From NCBI GenBank assembly GCA_963576735.1, contig OY755177.1, positions 12,152,001 through 12,216,000 on the forward strand: a stretch of 64,000 bases of DNA, in the 5' to 3' direction. A model generated the notes under the pieces. The model did no database searches and was not told the origin of the DNA. It was given only the letters and a program-made list of their open reading frames with translations. Position 1 is the first letter of the stretch. Each line of letters opens with the position of its first letter. A program made the position numbers and the translations under genes. This document shows positions 35,201 to 47,000 of the stretch, one piece after another. Source of the stretch: Bedellia somnulentella (lineage: Eukaryota > Arthropoda > Insecta > Lepidoptera > Bedelliidae).

Positions 35201-38200
35201 CTCAAGCTATCCCGGCCAGGTGCCGTCATCAGTATTTGGCTGGTTAGTGCGGCTGCATCACTTGACCTCTCTGCATTGGAACCGGGAACATTACCCTGGT
35301 AGTACAAATACTCAAATCAAGAACACTTTAAAATATACAAATATATAATTTTTATTGTTTTTCGGTCTGTTATTTGAATTTACTTTTAATCTGTAAGTTG
35401 TTGTTTTTAGTTAAATTGTTGTAGGTGGAGATTTTTAATTGGCATTGCATAGTTTACTTTATTGTTTAGTTAATTTATACGCTGTTAATCTTCCAAATAA
35501 AATAAATAAATTGATAGAGATGTTATTTATTCCATAAAGAACGCTGCACTCATATGCTACCTACATCAGCCGAAGTCCGTAGCTTTCATAAATAAATCTG
35601 ACCATTTTGTGTAAGGTATGCTGTGGTCCCCCGTCCAACATTTAAACCTCAACAGTGCGTGTTTTAAGAAACATTTTTCTTAACACCCACCCAGCCCGTC
35701 TCCACGTGAGTTGTGGAACAATATCAGTTTCGTCAGTTAACACAGACGCTCTTTCCATTCTACATAATTCTCAACATGATCAGCACTGGCTTTATGTCTA
35801 CTGAGACATCCATTGCTGGAAATAGGCCAACCCAAAGTTTTTAACAACGACCGGTCCTGTGCTGCCCTCATTCACCGGGTTATAGCAACTTATTAACTAA
35901 ATCGTGAGTTAACTTATGTGTGTTCTCCTCACACTGATACGTCCAGTACGTGGCGGCCACTCCATAACCTTCGAGACCCAATGGCCGTCGGCACAACAAT
36001 ATGCTTTCACTGATAAGCTTATGCTTAAAATTTTTATGACAATATGTTAACTCACTTCGTTGTACAAAGATTATGAGGGACCAAACATTTAGTAGCATTG
36101 CTTATATTTACTTATCATATCAACTTATTTTAAAGTATAAATTTTTACCTCTTCGAAAAACCCAGCAAACTCAGGAAAATCTTCCAAACCAAATTGACTA
36201 GATAATTGGAAAGGCTTGTTCGCAGACTGGATAAGTTGTTGTATCTCTTGTGTGTGTTTGTCGTCTTCGTCGATAGTGCACAATGCTTCAGCGATGGCTA
36301 AAGCCATTGAGGATGGACTACTGTGCGATGCATCGAAACTTGAAGAACGGGGCGTTGCTGTAAAAATAACCCAGGTTAACCAGATTATATTTATATTTGA
36401 TATATAATGTGAACGACAATGTTAGAAGAGGACGACCGCGCAGGACACAATTATATAAGATAGAAAAAATGCTCAAAAACGGCAGGCATATCTAAGTACC
36501 TAGTCTGAAAAAAGAAGTATATGAGGCTCGTGAGGTGTGCCATATTCGTACAAAGTGGTGATCGATAGTCTCTGGTACTCCAGCAGGAATAATAGCGTAA
36601 GTGTGTGTGTATGAAGAGTGAATGCAGTAGAGATGAGGTCCCTCAGAAAAATATGTAATGTTAGATTATGTGACCGAGTGAGAAATAAGGATAAAAAGGA
36701 TATCTCAGATACGCCAAAAACACACTTTTCTGGATTTACAGACATACCGTACTCTTTCAACTTTGTGAAAATTTGACGTAGGTGCTCTTCGTGACTATGA
36801 TGGTCACGTGAGAACACCAAGACGTCATCCAAATACGAATATGTAAAATCAAGTCCTCTAGTGATTTCATCCATCAACCGTTGAAAAGTTTGGGCTGCAT
36901 TTCGGAGTCCGAAGGTCATATAGGGGAATTCGAACAAGCCAAACGGTGTCGTGATGGCTCTTTTCGATATATCTTGCTCAAAAATGGGCACCTGGTTGTA
37001 GGCTTTCAGTAAATCAATTTTACTAAAAACTTTGCAACCAACAAGGCTATGTGAAAAGTCATTGATGTGTTTGATCGGATAACTATCGGGTATTGTACGG
37101 GCGTTAAGCATGCGGTAATCACCGCAAGGTCGCCAACCATTATCCTTTTTGGGAGTTAGATGGAGTGGGGAAGCCCACGGACTCTCCGAAGGACGGGCTG
37201 TACCATTAGCAAGCATGGCCTGGAACTCCTGTTGAGCAATTTTCAATTTGTCAGGCGCCAAACGACGAGGAGTGCAAGATACTGGTAGGCCTGGAGTTGT
37301 TCGTATGTGGTGCACTGTTTGGTGTGTAATATTGCGATGAATACCAGTTGGTCGAGTAATCTCGGGGAATTCGTCGAGAATTTTATGAAACCGAGTCTCA
37401 CCAGTCATGATTTTTACAGATGCTATATTATTACACTTAACTAATTTAGCTATAGACGAAAGAGAAGTTGTGCTATCTATTAAACGTTTGTTGCGGCAAT
37501 CAACAATCAAATAATAATGATTTAAGAAATCAACACCTATAATTGGCTTACTTACATCCGCAACAACAAAACGCCAACTAAATTCTCTACGTAAACCAAA
37601 ATTTAAATTTAAATGTACATAACCATATGTAGAAATACTAGATCCATTTGCAGCACACAAGTTATAGTCAGTCTTAGCACGACGATCACGAAGCATGGAC
37701 CGGGGGAAAACACAGAGGTCGCTTCCTGTATCGACCAGAAACTGCGTCTTCGAGGCTCGATCCGTCACAAATAGGCGACCAGTAGAAGTTGAAGGGCAGT
37801 CCGCAGTCGCCACTATCGACCGCCCCTGGCGTTTCCCGCCTGGTAATCACACGGAGATATGCATTTGCTGGCCTTTTCTGCAAACTTGGTATGGTACCAG
37901 CAAATGGGGTATTTTCTGTAGTTCGAATTTGAGCGTTTCGATCTAGATGAAGAACGAGGACGCGCTGACCTATTCGATCTGTTGTGTGGTCTGCTGTTCC
38001 TCTCTGAAGCGAGCTTCTCGAATTGTCTCCGCAGCTCAGCCACTTCTTTGGTTAGCATTTCTATCGCCGAAACTTGACTTCCTTGACTAGCACTCGTAGA
38101 TGCGACAACCGGTGAAGGAGTAGCAATATCCTGTACACGATCGGCTAAGTCTGCCAGATCATCGATGGAAGATGTGGACGGCTGACCTGCTAACACCGTT

Positions 38201-40987
38201 TGAATTCCGTGTGTAAGTCGGCTTATCCAAATCGTCTTTAAAAAATCGTCTGGAACATTGATGCCAGCCAGGCTTTTAAGATGTCGTAAGAACTGTGATG
38301 GCTTACGATCGCCGAGCTCTTCGTGCATCAATAACTGCTTGATTTTCACCTCTCTGGATGCGGTCAATCTTTTAATCAATTCTGATTTAAGCTTCTGATA
38401 TTTATCGGATGCTGGTGGATTAATAATAATATCCTTGACTTCCCTGGAAAATTGGTTATCCAGCTGGCTAATGACATAGTGAAATTTGGTTACATCGCTA
38501 GAAATTCCTGAAATTGCGAATTGTCCCTCGACCTGGGAAAACCATATTTCAGGCTCTTCGGGCCAAAAAGGTGGAAGTCGTGCACTAACTTTAAAAACAT
38601 CGATATGTTTCATCGACTCGTTCCCATCACTAGTGCCTGCGCGGCTGGTCGGTAATGACGTCACCACGCCATGTGCATCTCTGAATTCTTCTTCCCTGTC
38701 CATCACGTCGGTGTCACCAATATAGCGTGAGGGTGGTGAAGATGTAATGAGTTATCTCACCGGTCGGCGAATATAAAATAATAAAGTCACTTACAGTTTG
38801 ACAGGTTTATTTTTCACCGACACACACTATGAATTTTAGAAGGCACAATGAAGAAAGATTACACAGCTCAGACACAGACACAAATTAGGAAGACAGTCAC
38901 ATACAATAGCGAATAAAGAAGTAACAGTTAACGACATTAACAATATTCAACACGGATTAAGCTTAATTAGAAATAACACGAGAATAATACGAATGCTGTA
39001 CGTATCGCGATAAGTGATTCACGACTGGTTAGGCAACGTTTCTCGAACCATCATCGCGGTAGCCCAAAACTACCCGCGAGAATAAAAGTTGTTAAAACTA
39101 GTGACGGGGTCACATCCCATCGAACCGCTTATCGATATGCAAATCGATTATCGACCGACTAGTATCGATCGCAATGTTTATAATAAAAGTAAATATAAAT
39201 ACAACCAAATTAATATGATATATTAATTAAATTAAATGTATATTATAAATATTTATGTTTGTATGTTTAAGTATTATATATATAATATATTTATAATAAT
39301 GATGTAGGTGTAGCCCACAGTGTTATTCGTGAAAAGTGTGGTGTGAAAGATGATATTGTAAGAAAGATAGAAAAAGGAATGTTGAGATGGTTTGGGCACA
39401 TAGAGAGGATGGATGATAGAAAATTGGTAAAAGGGATCTATAGAGCTAGTGTGGATGGTAATGTTAGTAGAGAGAGTGTGCTCAAAAAGGCTGGCGTCCG
39501 AAGTATGAAGAACAATAGAGCATGTATGAAAAGATTGATGGATGTAAACGAAGCTAGAGAGGTTTGTCAGGATCGTACGAAGTGGCGATCAATAGTCTCT
39601 GCCTACCCCAATGGGAACTAATGACGTGAGTATATGTATGTATGTATGTATGTGTGTGTATGTTTTATAAATCTGAATATGTTTAAAGAATATTGGTCAG
39701 TAAATCAAAAAAATTAAAAGAGACTTGGAAAAAGGTCTAATGTTAGGAGAGTTTCACTATTGGCTGCTTTATTATCGGCCAACAGTAAGTTACTGAAAAA
39801 TTATATACAGTTGTTCCTTTTTAAACGCTAGCGGGTGCTTATTGTACATTATAAAGAAATTTGAGCAGAAGAAGTATAGTAGTAAGAAGTATATTTGTAT
39901 GTACAATAAACCCGTTAACAGGTTACGGATCAGCTGGTATATCCTAAGTAATGGACGTCTAATGGCTCTGAAACTTATAATAGTGATTATAAAATAATAA
40001 TTAGTTCAGAAAGAATAACACTTACTTGTTTGTCCTAAGCTCACAATTCGTACTTGCTTTGGTTTCCCCGTTTTCACTTTGCTTCGCGGTTCTCCGTTCG
40101 GTTGAGGAACTGTGAAAAATAATTAAGTTGTAAAGCTATTGCAATTGACTTTTTACATTTTTATTTGACAACTAGTGGATCGTCCCAGCTTCGCACGGGT
40201 AGCGTTGTATTTTAAATATCTGAGGTTTCTTTCTTTAGTCACTGCTCAAGCATTGTGGAATTCAGCGCAATGTTTTCAATATATTAAATTTATAGCACTC
40301 CCTAAACAGTGTAGTTTGGTGATTTTTAATGCGCTTTAATGAACGGTTCAGTATTTCCGTTTAATAGCAAATTATGGAATAAAACGCTATGAAGTATTTA
40401 TAACAATCTAAAAAATAAATCATTACGTGTTGTAGGATGCCACTACTGGCGCCATCTAGTATGTTATATGTAAATTAGTAACGATTCGGTTTTGGTCACG
40501 GGCGCGATGGCTTATTTTATGTATAATTTCGGTGTTTCTCTACCGATTTCTATGATTCTTTTTTTATTGAATAGGTAATAATGTTACCTTTTTTAAATTA
40601 GGGATGAAAGAGAGGTTTACAAACGTAAGAGTAAACAAATATAATCAGAATGTTCCGAACTGCTAAGCTAATAGGAATTACACGTGTTATTGTGAGTCAA
40701 CCGTAAAAGATAGACATAAACTGTTGTGGATTTTTTTTAGATAATTTTATGAAGAATATTTCCGTGATACATGATTTCTATGTAAGTTTAACCATTAAGG
40801 CTGCACACGCGACGGAAGCTTAAAAAATGTAGTAACTTCTCCCGTTTTCCCAAAATTTCCCAAAATTCCCCTTTACTACTCTGCTGGAAAGTATATAATA
40901 ACCTGCCCAGGAGTATGGAGAATAATTGTACCAAGTTTCGTTAAAATCCTTTGAGTAGTTTTTGTTTCCATAAGGAACATACAAACC

Positions 40988-41025
<38 letters not shown>

Positions 41026-44000
41026 AATTTTACTGATTGCATTTTTGGCATCAGTATCGATCACTAATCACCCTCTGATAGTTATTTTCAAAATATATTT
41101 CATGTACAGAATTGACCTCTCTACAGATTTATTATAAGTATAGATATTCCCAGGACTCATCTACCAAAAATTGCTCAGAAACTTCTTATACTGGCTTCTC
41201 CTTCTAGGGATTTATAACCGTGGGTATGTGTATGTATCTCATCTCACATAATAGTAGCATTTACGTACAAGTATAGTAAAACGAACAAAACTCACCATTA
41301 ATTTCCTTCAAAGATTCATTATGAGCCCAGTTCAGAAGCTCTTCATAAACTACGGTTATCAACATTTGCAACAAGACCGAGTTACCGACTGGATGTATGT
41401 TCGAAGGTAGACTCTTTTCAAAGATAGTCGCAACGTTCTTCAATGTTTGTGGGATGCAATCTAAACTTCTTGTTATGCATGAGAGGCAGAGAGACATAGT
41501 CTGAAAATAGTTCATATTTTTAATACTTATACAAGTTCTAATAATACATAAAAAGGATGTATGATTGTAAATTGGTGAGAGATTTAGAGAGCCAATGTGG
41601 ATGGTAATGTTAGCAGAGAAAACATTTAGATCCAATACATGCTGTGTAGTGTCGGCTTAGAATAGCACTACCCCATTTCTTCCGGTGGGTGTACGTAAGA
41701 GGCGACTAACGGTATTGGGGCTTTTAAGGGATTCAAATCTTTTTGTTCATTAAAACCTCATGTGGGGATTATCCATACTAATATTATAAATCGGAAAGTG
41801 AGTTTGTTTGTTTATTTGTGCTTCTTTCACGCCGCAACTACCAAACCGATTGCTTTGAAATTTTGCAGACATATAGTTAGAAGTCCAGATTAAATTATAG
41901 AGTACTTTTATACCGGAATCACTAATGGATTTTAGCAGCGAAATCTTCAACCTTTCAGCTGAAACCTTATAAAAGAGCGCGGCGTTGTTTGCATGTTTAC
42001 CAATAGATGGCGCTGTCGGTACTTTCTGCATCGCGGTATGATTTCTTCTTTATTGGAGTATATAAACCCAAAATATATTACATCAACTTACAGTTTTCTA
42101 CAATGCCGAAGGCAAAGTACGTTCCCACAAAGAGGAAATAGGCATGTTTCTTAGAGATCATAGTATCGATGTCTTTCTTGTGCAGGAATCCTTTCTGAAA
42201 CCTCGCACTAAGAATCCCAATATTTCCAACTATAGACTCATACGGACTGACCGAATAGGTAGGCCTGGAGGAGGCACACTCATTTATTACAAAAAGACAC
42301 TACACTGTGTCGCACTCAATACACCCGCACTACAACACATGGAGGCCACGACATGCCGTGTAAGCATGTCGGGGCATCCATCCATTGTCATTGCGTCAAT
42401 TCATCAAACCGGCTCCCAAGAGGTGTTACGCACCGACTTGGAAGCCCTACTCGCGCTCGGTAGCTCGGTTATTTTGGCAGGTGATTTCAACGCGCACCAT
42501 CTCAGTTGGAATTCAACCAGAATCTGTCGAAACGGCCGGCTATTAGAGAAATTTTCAGAAGATCTCGATTTCGAGATAATTGCCCCAATGACACCCACTC
42601 ACTACCCAAACAATGTACTCCACACCCCCGGCATCATTGACTTCGCGCTTCTGCGTAACGTAACCTTACGTTTACGTTCCGTAGAAGTTATACACGAACT
42701 TGAGTCAGATCACCGCCCTGTACTACTATCACTAGGCCCACCCGAACACATCCCGCCCGCCACTCGTCCCAGAATTAACTGGGCGAAATTGACGGACGGC
42801 CTACAAACTTACACATCACCCCACCTCGACACAATTCCGGATGACATCTCGTCACCAGATGACGCCCGCCGAGCTGTCTGTGCCTTAACAAAGCACCTCT
42901 CGGCGGTCGTACAAGACGCCACGTCGCAAGTCGTTGTCGATGACTACCATCGCCAACGACTCCCCGACGACATTAAGGAACTTGTCACCGCGAAAAACCG
43001 TGCCACTCGCGCATACGATTCTTTTCCCTCGCCCGATAACCGCTCTCGGCTGTGGGCTGCGAAGCGCGTCCTTCGGGAGCGCCTAGTCGAGGAGCGGTGG
43101 GATAAGTTCCTTGGTGATATCCGTCCGTCCCATAACGCCTACTGGGACGTGGCGAGGGCGCTCAAGTCGGACGGCACCGATCTTGGTTTTCCTCCCCTCA
43201 CACAACCGAACGGCCTACCACCGGCCTTCGAAAACGATGAGAAAGCGGAATGCCTGGCTGAGAGTCTGGAGAAGCAATGCTCTCCGAGCTCTCAGCCATG
43301 CGACCCACTTCACATCGAGGCCGTTGACAAGTTAGTCAACGACCGCGCCTCACTCCCTCTCCTCGATGATCTCGAACCGATCACCGAGGACGAGGTGAAA
43401 GACATCATTAAACACCTTAGACCCAGAAAGGCCCCGGGGCCCGACGGGCTGACTAACAGGGTCCTTGAGATCCTACCACAACACATCATCACTCTACTCA
43501 CAATCATACTTAACACATCACTCATACACGGCATCTTTCCAGACTCATGGAAAGATGCCGATGTGATAGGTATATTCAAAGTCGGAAAGCTCCGCACCGA
43601 TCCCACGAGCTATAGGCCTATCAGCCTATTAAGCTCGTTAGGAAAGATCTATGAGCGACTAATCCTCGCTAGGATCAGACATTACTTGCACACTAGCGGC
43701 ATTCAGATACACGAACAATTCGGGTTCAGGGCTCAACACTCATGCGTCCAACAAGCACATCGCTTTACCGAGCATGTGCTTGATGGATTCAATGACACAT
43801 ACATCAAACAGACGGGCGCCGTCTTCTTTGACGTGGCTAAGGCATTTGACAAAGTCTGGCATAACGGTCTGCTATACAAGCTATACCAGATCGGTATGCC
43901 AGACAAACTCGTGGCTATAGTCCGCGACTACTTGTCGGATCGCCGATTCCGCTTCAGAGTGGAGGACGCCCACTCTCAACACCACCCCATACACGCGGGA

Positions 44001-47000
44001 GTCCCCCAAGGCTCTACGCTCTCACCCACACTCTTCAATATATACACTAACGACATCCCGCGTACCCCGCTGGTGGAGTTAGCACTCTTTGCAGACGACA
44101 CACTACTCTACACGAGTCACCCCAACCACAACTTCATACGGCTTCGCCTTCAGCGAGCCGTAACACAACTCGGAGAGTGGTTCAGGAAGTGGCGGATCGA
44201 GGTTAATCCCTCCAAAAGCGCAGCCATGCTCTTTCGGAAGGGAGGCGCCTCACACGATCCGCCTCCGCCTGATGAACTCTTCGGTACACCTATTCCGTGG
44301 GTGAAAAAGACCAAATACCTCGGTATTGTCTTTGATCCCCGGCTTACATGGTCACACCACATCAAATACATACGCAACAAAGCCTCATTCGTCCTGAATA
44401 GGCTATCACCGATGCTTTGTGCTCGCAGTAAGTTACCACTGCGTCACAAAGTTACACTATACAAAACATGTATACGCTCGGTCCTCTCGTACGGTAGTGT
44501 TGCGTTCGCACACGCCAGAGAGGGCTTGATACACCGCCTCCAGGTGATACAGAATAGGTTCATGCGCAAGGCGGTAGGGGCGCCTTGGTATGTTAGGAAC
44601 TATGATCTCCACAGAGACTTAGGACTCAATACTATCAGGGATCATTTCAAACAAATCTCACGTAGATACTTTGATAAGATCCCTGATCACCCCAACCTCT
44701 TACTCCGAGCCTCGCTCGACTACACGATTTCTCCGGACGCCGGGATTCGACGCCCACGTAGCGTGCTCTCGGATCCCGACGACGACACCACCCACGAGCT
44801 CGAGGCCTCAGGGGCCACCGGCGCTCGCGGTCACACCAACAACTTCTATCACTCCAGACACCGACCCCGCCGGCGAGGTCGTAGAACCCTACACTAACTT
44901 TAGAGTCACACCAGACTCAACTAGAGTCTATTTTATTTTTATACTCACCCTACTCGACTTAGCTTAGGTACACTCCTATTCCCCGCCAGGGCGGCCTTCA
45001 GCCGCCCGGCAAAAACACCAAGGTAACGCCGCACAGGCCGCAGGGCCAGCAGCACCGAACCGGTGGGGTTTTAGTCGGTAAAAGTCCGACATACCCCCGT
45101 CGCTCGAGAGAGCGACGGGGGATCCATGAGGATTTCCCCACCGGTAAACAAAAAAAAAAAAAATCAACTTTATATAACAATCTTAATGATACAGATTACA
45201 GCATTTGTTCCGACATTTTGGTATTTCTAACTTGAAATTATAATAATAGATAGATCATCGATACTTGCATTTTTTTTACGAGTCATTTACTTAGTTGCTG
45301 TTTTATCTTAATTGACTGTTGCGCGCTTTCTTTGGTGTCCTTAATTCCTTTCCACTATTGTATTATAACTATTATATTGAAGTAATTAATAGATTTTAGG
45401 TTTTCCGAAGTAGGCTGAATAATAGTTAGGTTAGTTTAGTGCGCTTTGTTCGTCTATTAGATTTTTTATAGTTTAGTTAGGGATATTTTTTGGTACCTAC
45501 TATTTTAGATTGAATTGTGTATTTTAAAGATTTCAGGTTTTAAGCAGTAATTGAATAATTATTAGGTTAGGTTCGTCGCTTTGTTGGTCGTTTAGATTTT
45601 TATAGTTTACTCATATTTACGCAATGCCGCGCAAACGTAAATCTAATTTATCGAGCACCTCATATAAAGCTCGGGCAATGAAATCCTTTATAACCTTTAC
45701 AACGCCCGCGGGAATATAAATGTATATAAAAAATAGAAGTTAAGATAGTGTTTTGGTATTTTGAATGTAAACCGGATGCAAAAAATGAAGTCCACGCGGA
45801 CGAAGTCGCGGGCAAAAAGCTAGTTACTAATAAATTAAGAATAAATAACCGAACCTGCGACCTCGGGTATACGCCCCGACGCAGGTCGGATGCAGGTCGC
45901 AGGTTCGATTCCCGCCTGTGTCGAAATTTTTCTTTCCTTTATTTATTCTTAATTTATTACTTTTAAGGGATTTTTGGGCGATGCGGTTGGAGACCCATCA
46001 CCAACAACCTTTACTTTACCATCTTTTCCCCACTCAAGTTTCCAAAAGTGGCTGAGCAATTTATAATTCCTTAGCTCTGGCTACCCCTTCTCGGGATTTA
46101 TAGCCGTGAGTTTATGTATGTATGTATGTACTCGTATGTAAGTTCTAATAAATTAAAAAATAAGTAAGTTATTTGAACTTGTAACTAAGCATGTAGTCTC
46201 GTCTTAGGGTAGCGCTGTATTATGTCTTTCCGTAGGTGGCCCTTACAGCAAACATTTGAGCGGAAGCAATAGTAAAAAATAAAATAAATTATACTTAAGA
46301 GTTAGTTATTAAACCATTATTCACCATTATAAGTAATTTTCTTCACTTGATCTCATTTACTTTCCTCCGCTGTATAATTTTCAAACGAATGAAAACAAAG
46401 TCTATTTAAACATATTTACAAACATACACTCACGGCTATGAATCCCAAATAAGAGTAACCAGATTATGGAAATTAACAAATGCTCAGCCACTTTTGAAGA
46501 TAACTTGAAGAAAAGATAATATAACTATAGTATCGTTCGTGATGGGCATATCACACCAGACACATCGTGGAACACCCCCTTAAAAATCCACAGACTTTAG
46601 TCACCTTGTACGCCACCCGCGAGAAGAAATGGGGTAGTGCTATTCTCAGCAGACCCTACACCGCAAATATGTAAATAATAATCACCTGATACATAGAAGC
46701 CCCAGTTTGTATAGCATTCACAAGTATAGGTGGTATGAATCGCAATGAAGAGTCTACTATACCGAGCACGCCCGCATACCATGATGGGCGTCTATCACAC
46801 CACACCTGAAATTAATAAAATATGTGAAAATATAAAGTTATGATCGTGGCCTTTATATGTTCCTCTGAGGTGCACACCCTGTGCAGGATGATTTGGCCAT
46901 AGTCCAACACACTGGCCTAGTTAAGTCTTACAATAAAAATTAAATTTGTCAGTTTACTAGACAACTTTGCGATTTATAAATCGATCGTCATATACAACTG

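Larger units (their letters stand above)
36688..39319 (-). mobile_element. Ty3/Gypsy-type LTR retrotransposon, 3'-truncated
   Basis: In minus orientation it starts at 39319 with TGTGGGCTACACC, a plausible 5' LTR start, the LTR extending to roughly 38730-38756. A leader with a TGGTGACACCGACG-type primer-binding region follows, then gag and pol. Pol stops in mid reverse transcriptase at 36688. RNase H, integrase and the 3' LTR are absent. Both edges fall in a LINE that is contiguous across the insertion. Confidence 0.85.
36608..39655 (+). mobile_element. LINE fragment split by an LTR element
   Basis: Part 1 (36608-36687) matches 49866-49945 of the LINE at 48.9 kb. Part 2 (39320-39655) continues at the very next base and runs through DDIVRKIEKGMLRWFGHIER to SAYPNGN and the GTATG tail. 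Part 2 has lost the codons for the GRPRRTHLDQ segment. It lies antisense in the intron between exons 13 and 14. Confidence 0.88.
41772..45823 (+). mobile_element. Helitron derivative carrying a Jockey-like LINE
   Basis: It starts TCCATACTAATATTATAAAT after A (41771) and ends GGACGAAGTCGCGGGCAAAA then AGCTAG (45823) before T. The empty-site copy at 63.66 kb reads straight through the junction (GGGGATTATTACTAATAA), confirming both ends. Its own DNA is ~41772-42139 and 45164-45823. A short frame at 45625 (MPRKRKSNLSSTSYKARAMK) resembles the start of lepidopteran Helitron Rep/helicase proteins; this likeness is from memory. Confidence 0.85.
41732..45959 (+). mobile_element. Palindromic retroposon carrying a nested Helitron
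   Basis: Its own sequence is 41732-41771 (TTCAAATCTTTTTGTTCATT...GGGGATTA) plus 45824-45959. The latter opens TTACTAATAAATTAAGAATA and closes with the inverted TATTCTTAATTTATTA, forming a hairpin. Between the arms lie CGAACCTGCGACC, its inverted copy GGTCGCAGGTTCG, and a tRNA B-box-like GGTTCGATTCC. An 11-bp target duplication flanks it. The 122-bp relative at 63586 has the same two ends joined. Confidence 0.85.
41641..46128 (+). mobile_element. Family B SINE-like element split by a nest of insertions
   Basis: The 5' part, 41641-41731, ends GGGGCTTTTAAGGGA. The 3' part, 45960-46128, starts CTTTTAAGGGATTTTTGGGC and runs to GCCGTGAGTTTATGTATGTA. The repeated CTTTTAAGGGA (41721-41731 and 45960-45970) is the target duplication of the element inserted between them. 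Confidence 0.93.

Noticed and set aside
40981..41022. Regular GACA repeat resembling a short repeat array
   Set aside because: It is a microsatellite inside a Helitron, varying among the three copies; there are no spacers, so it is not a CRISPR array.
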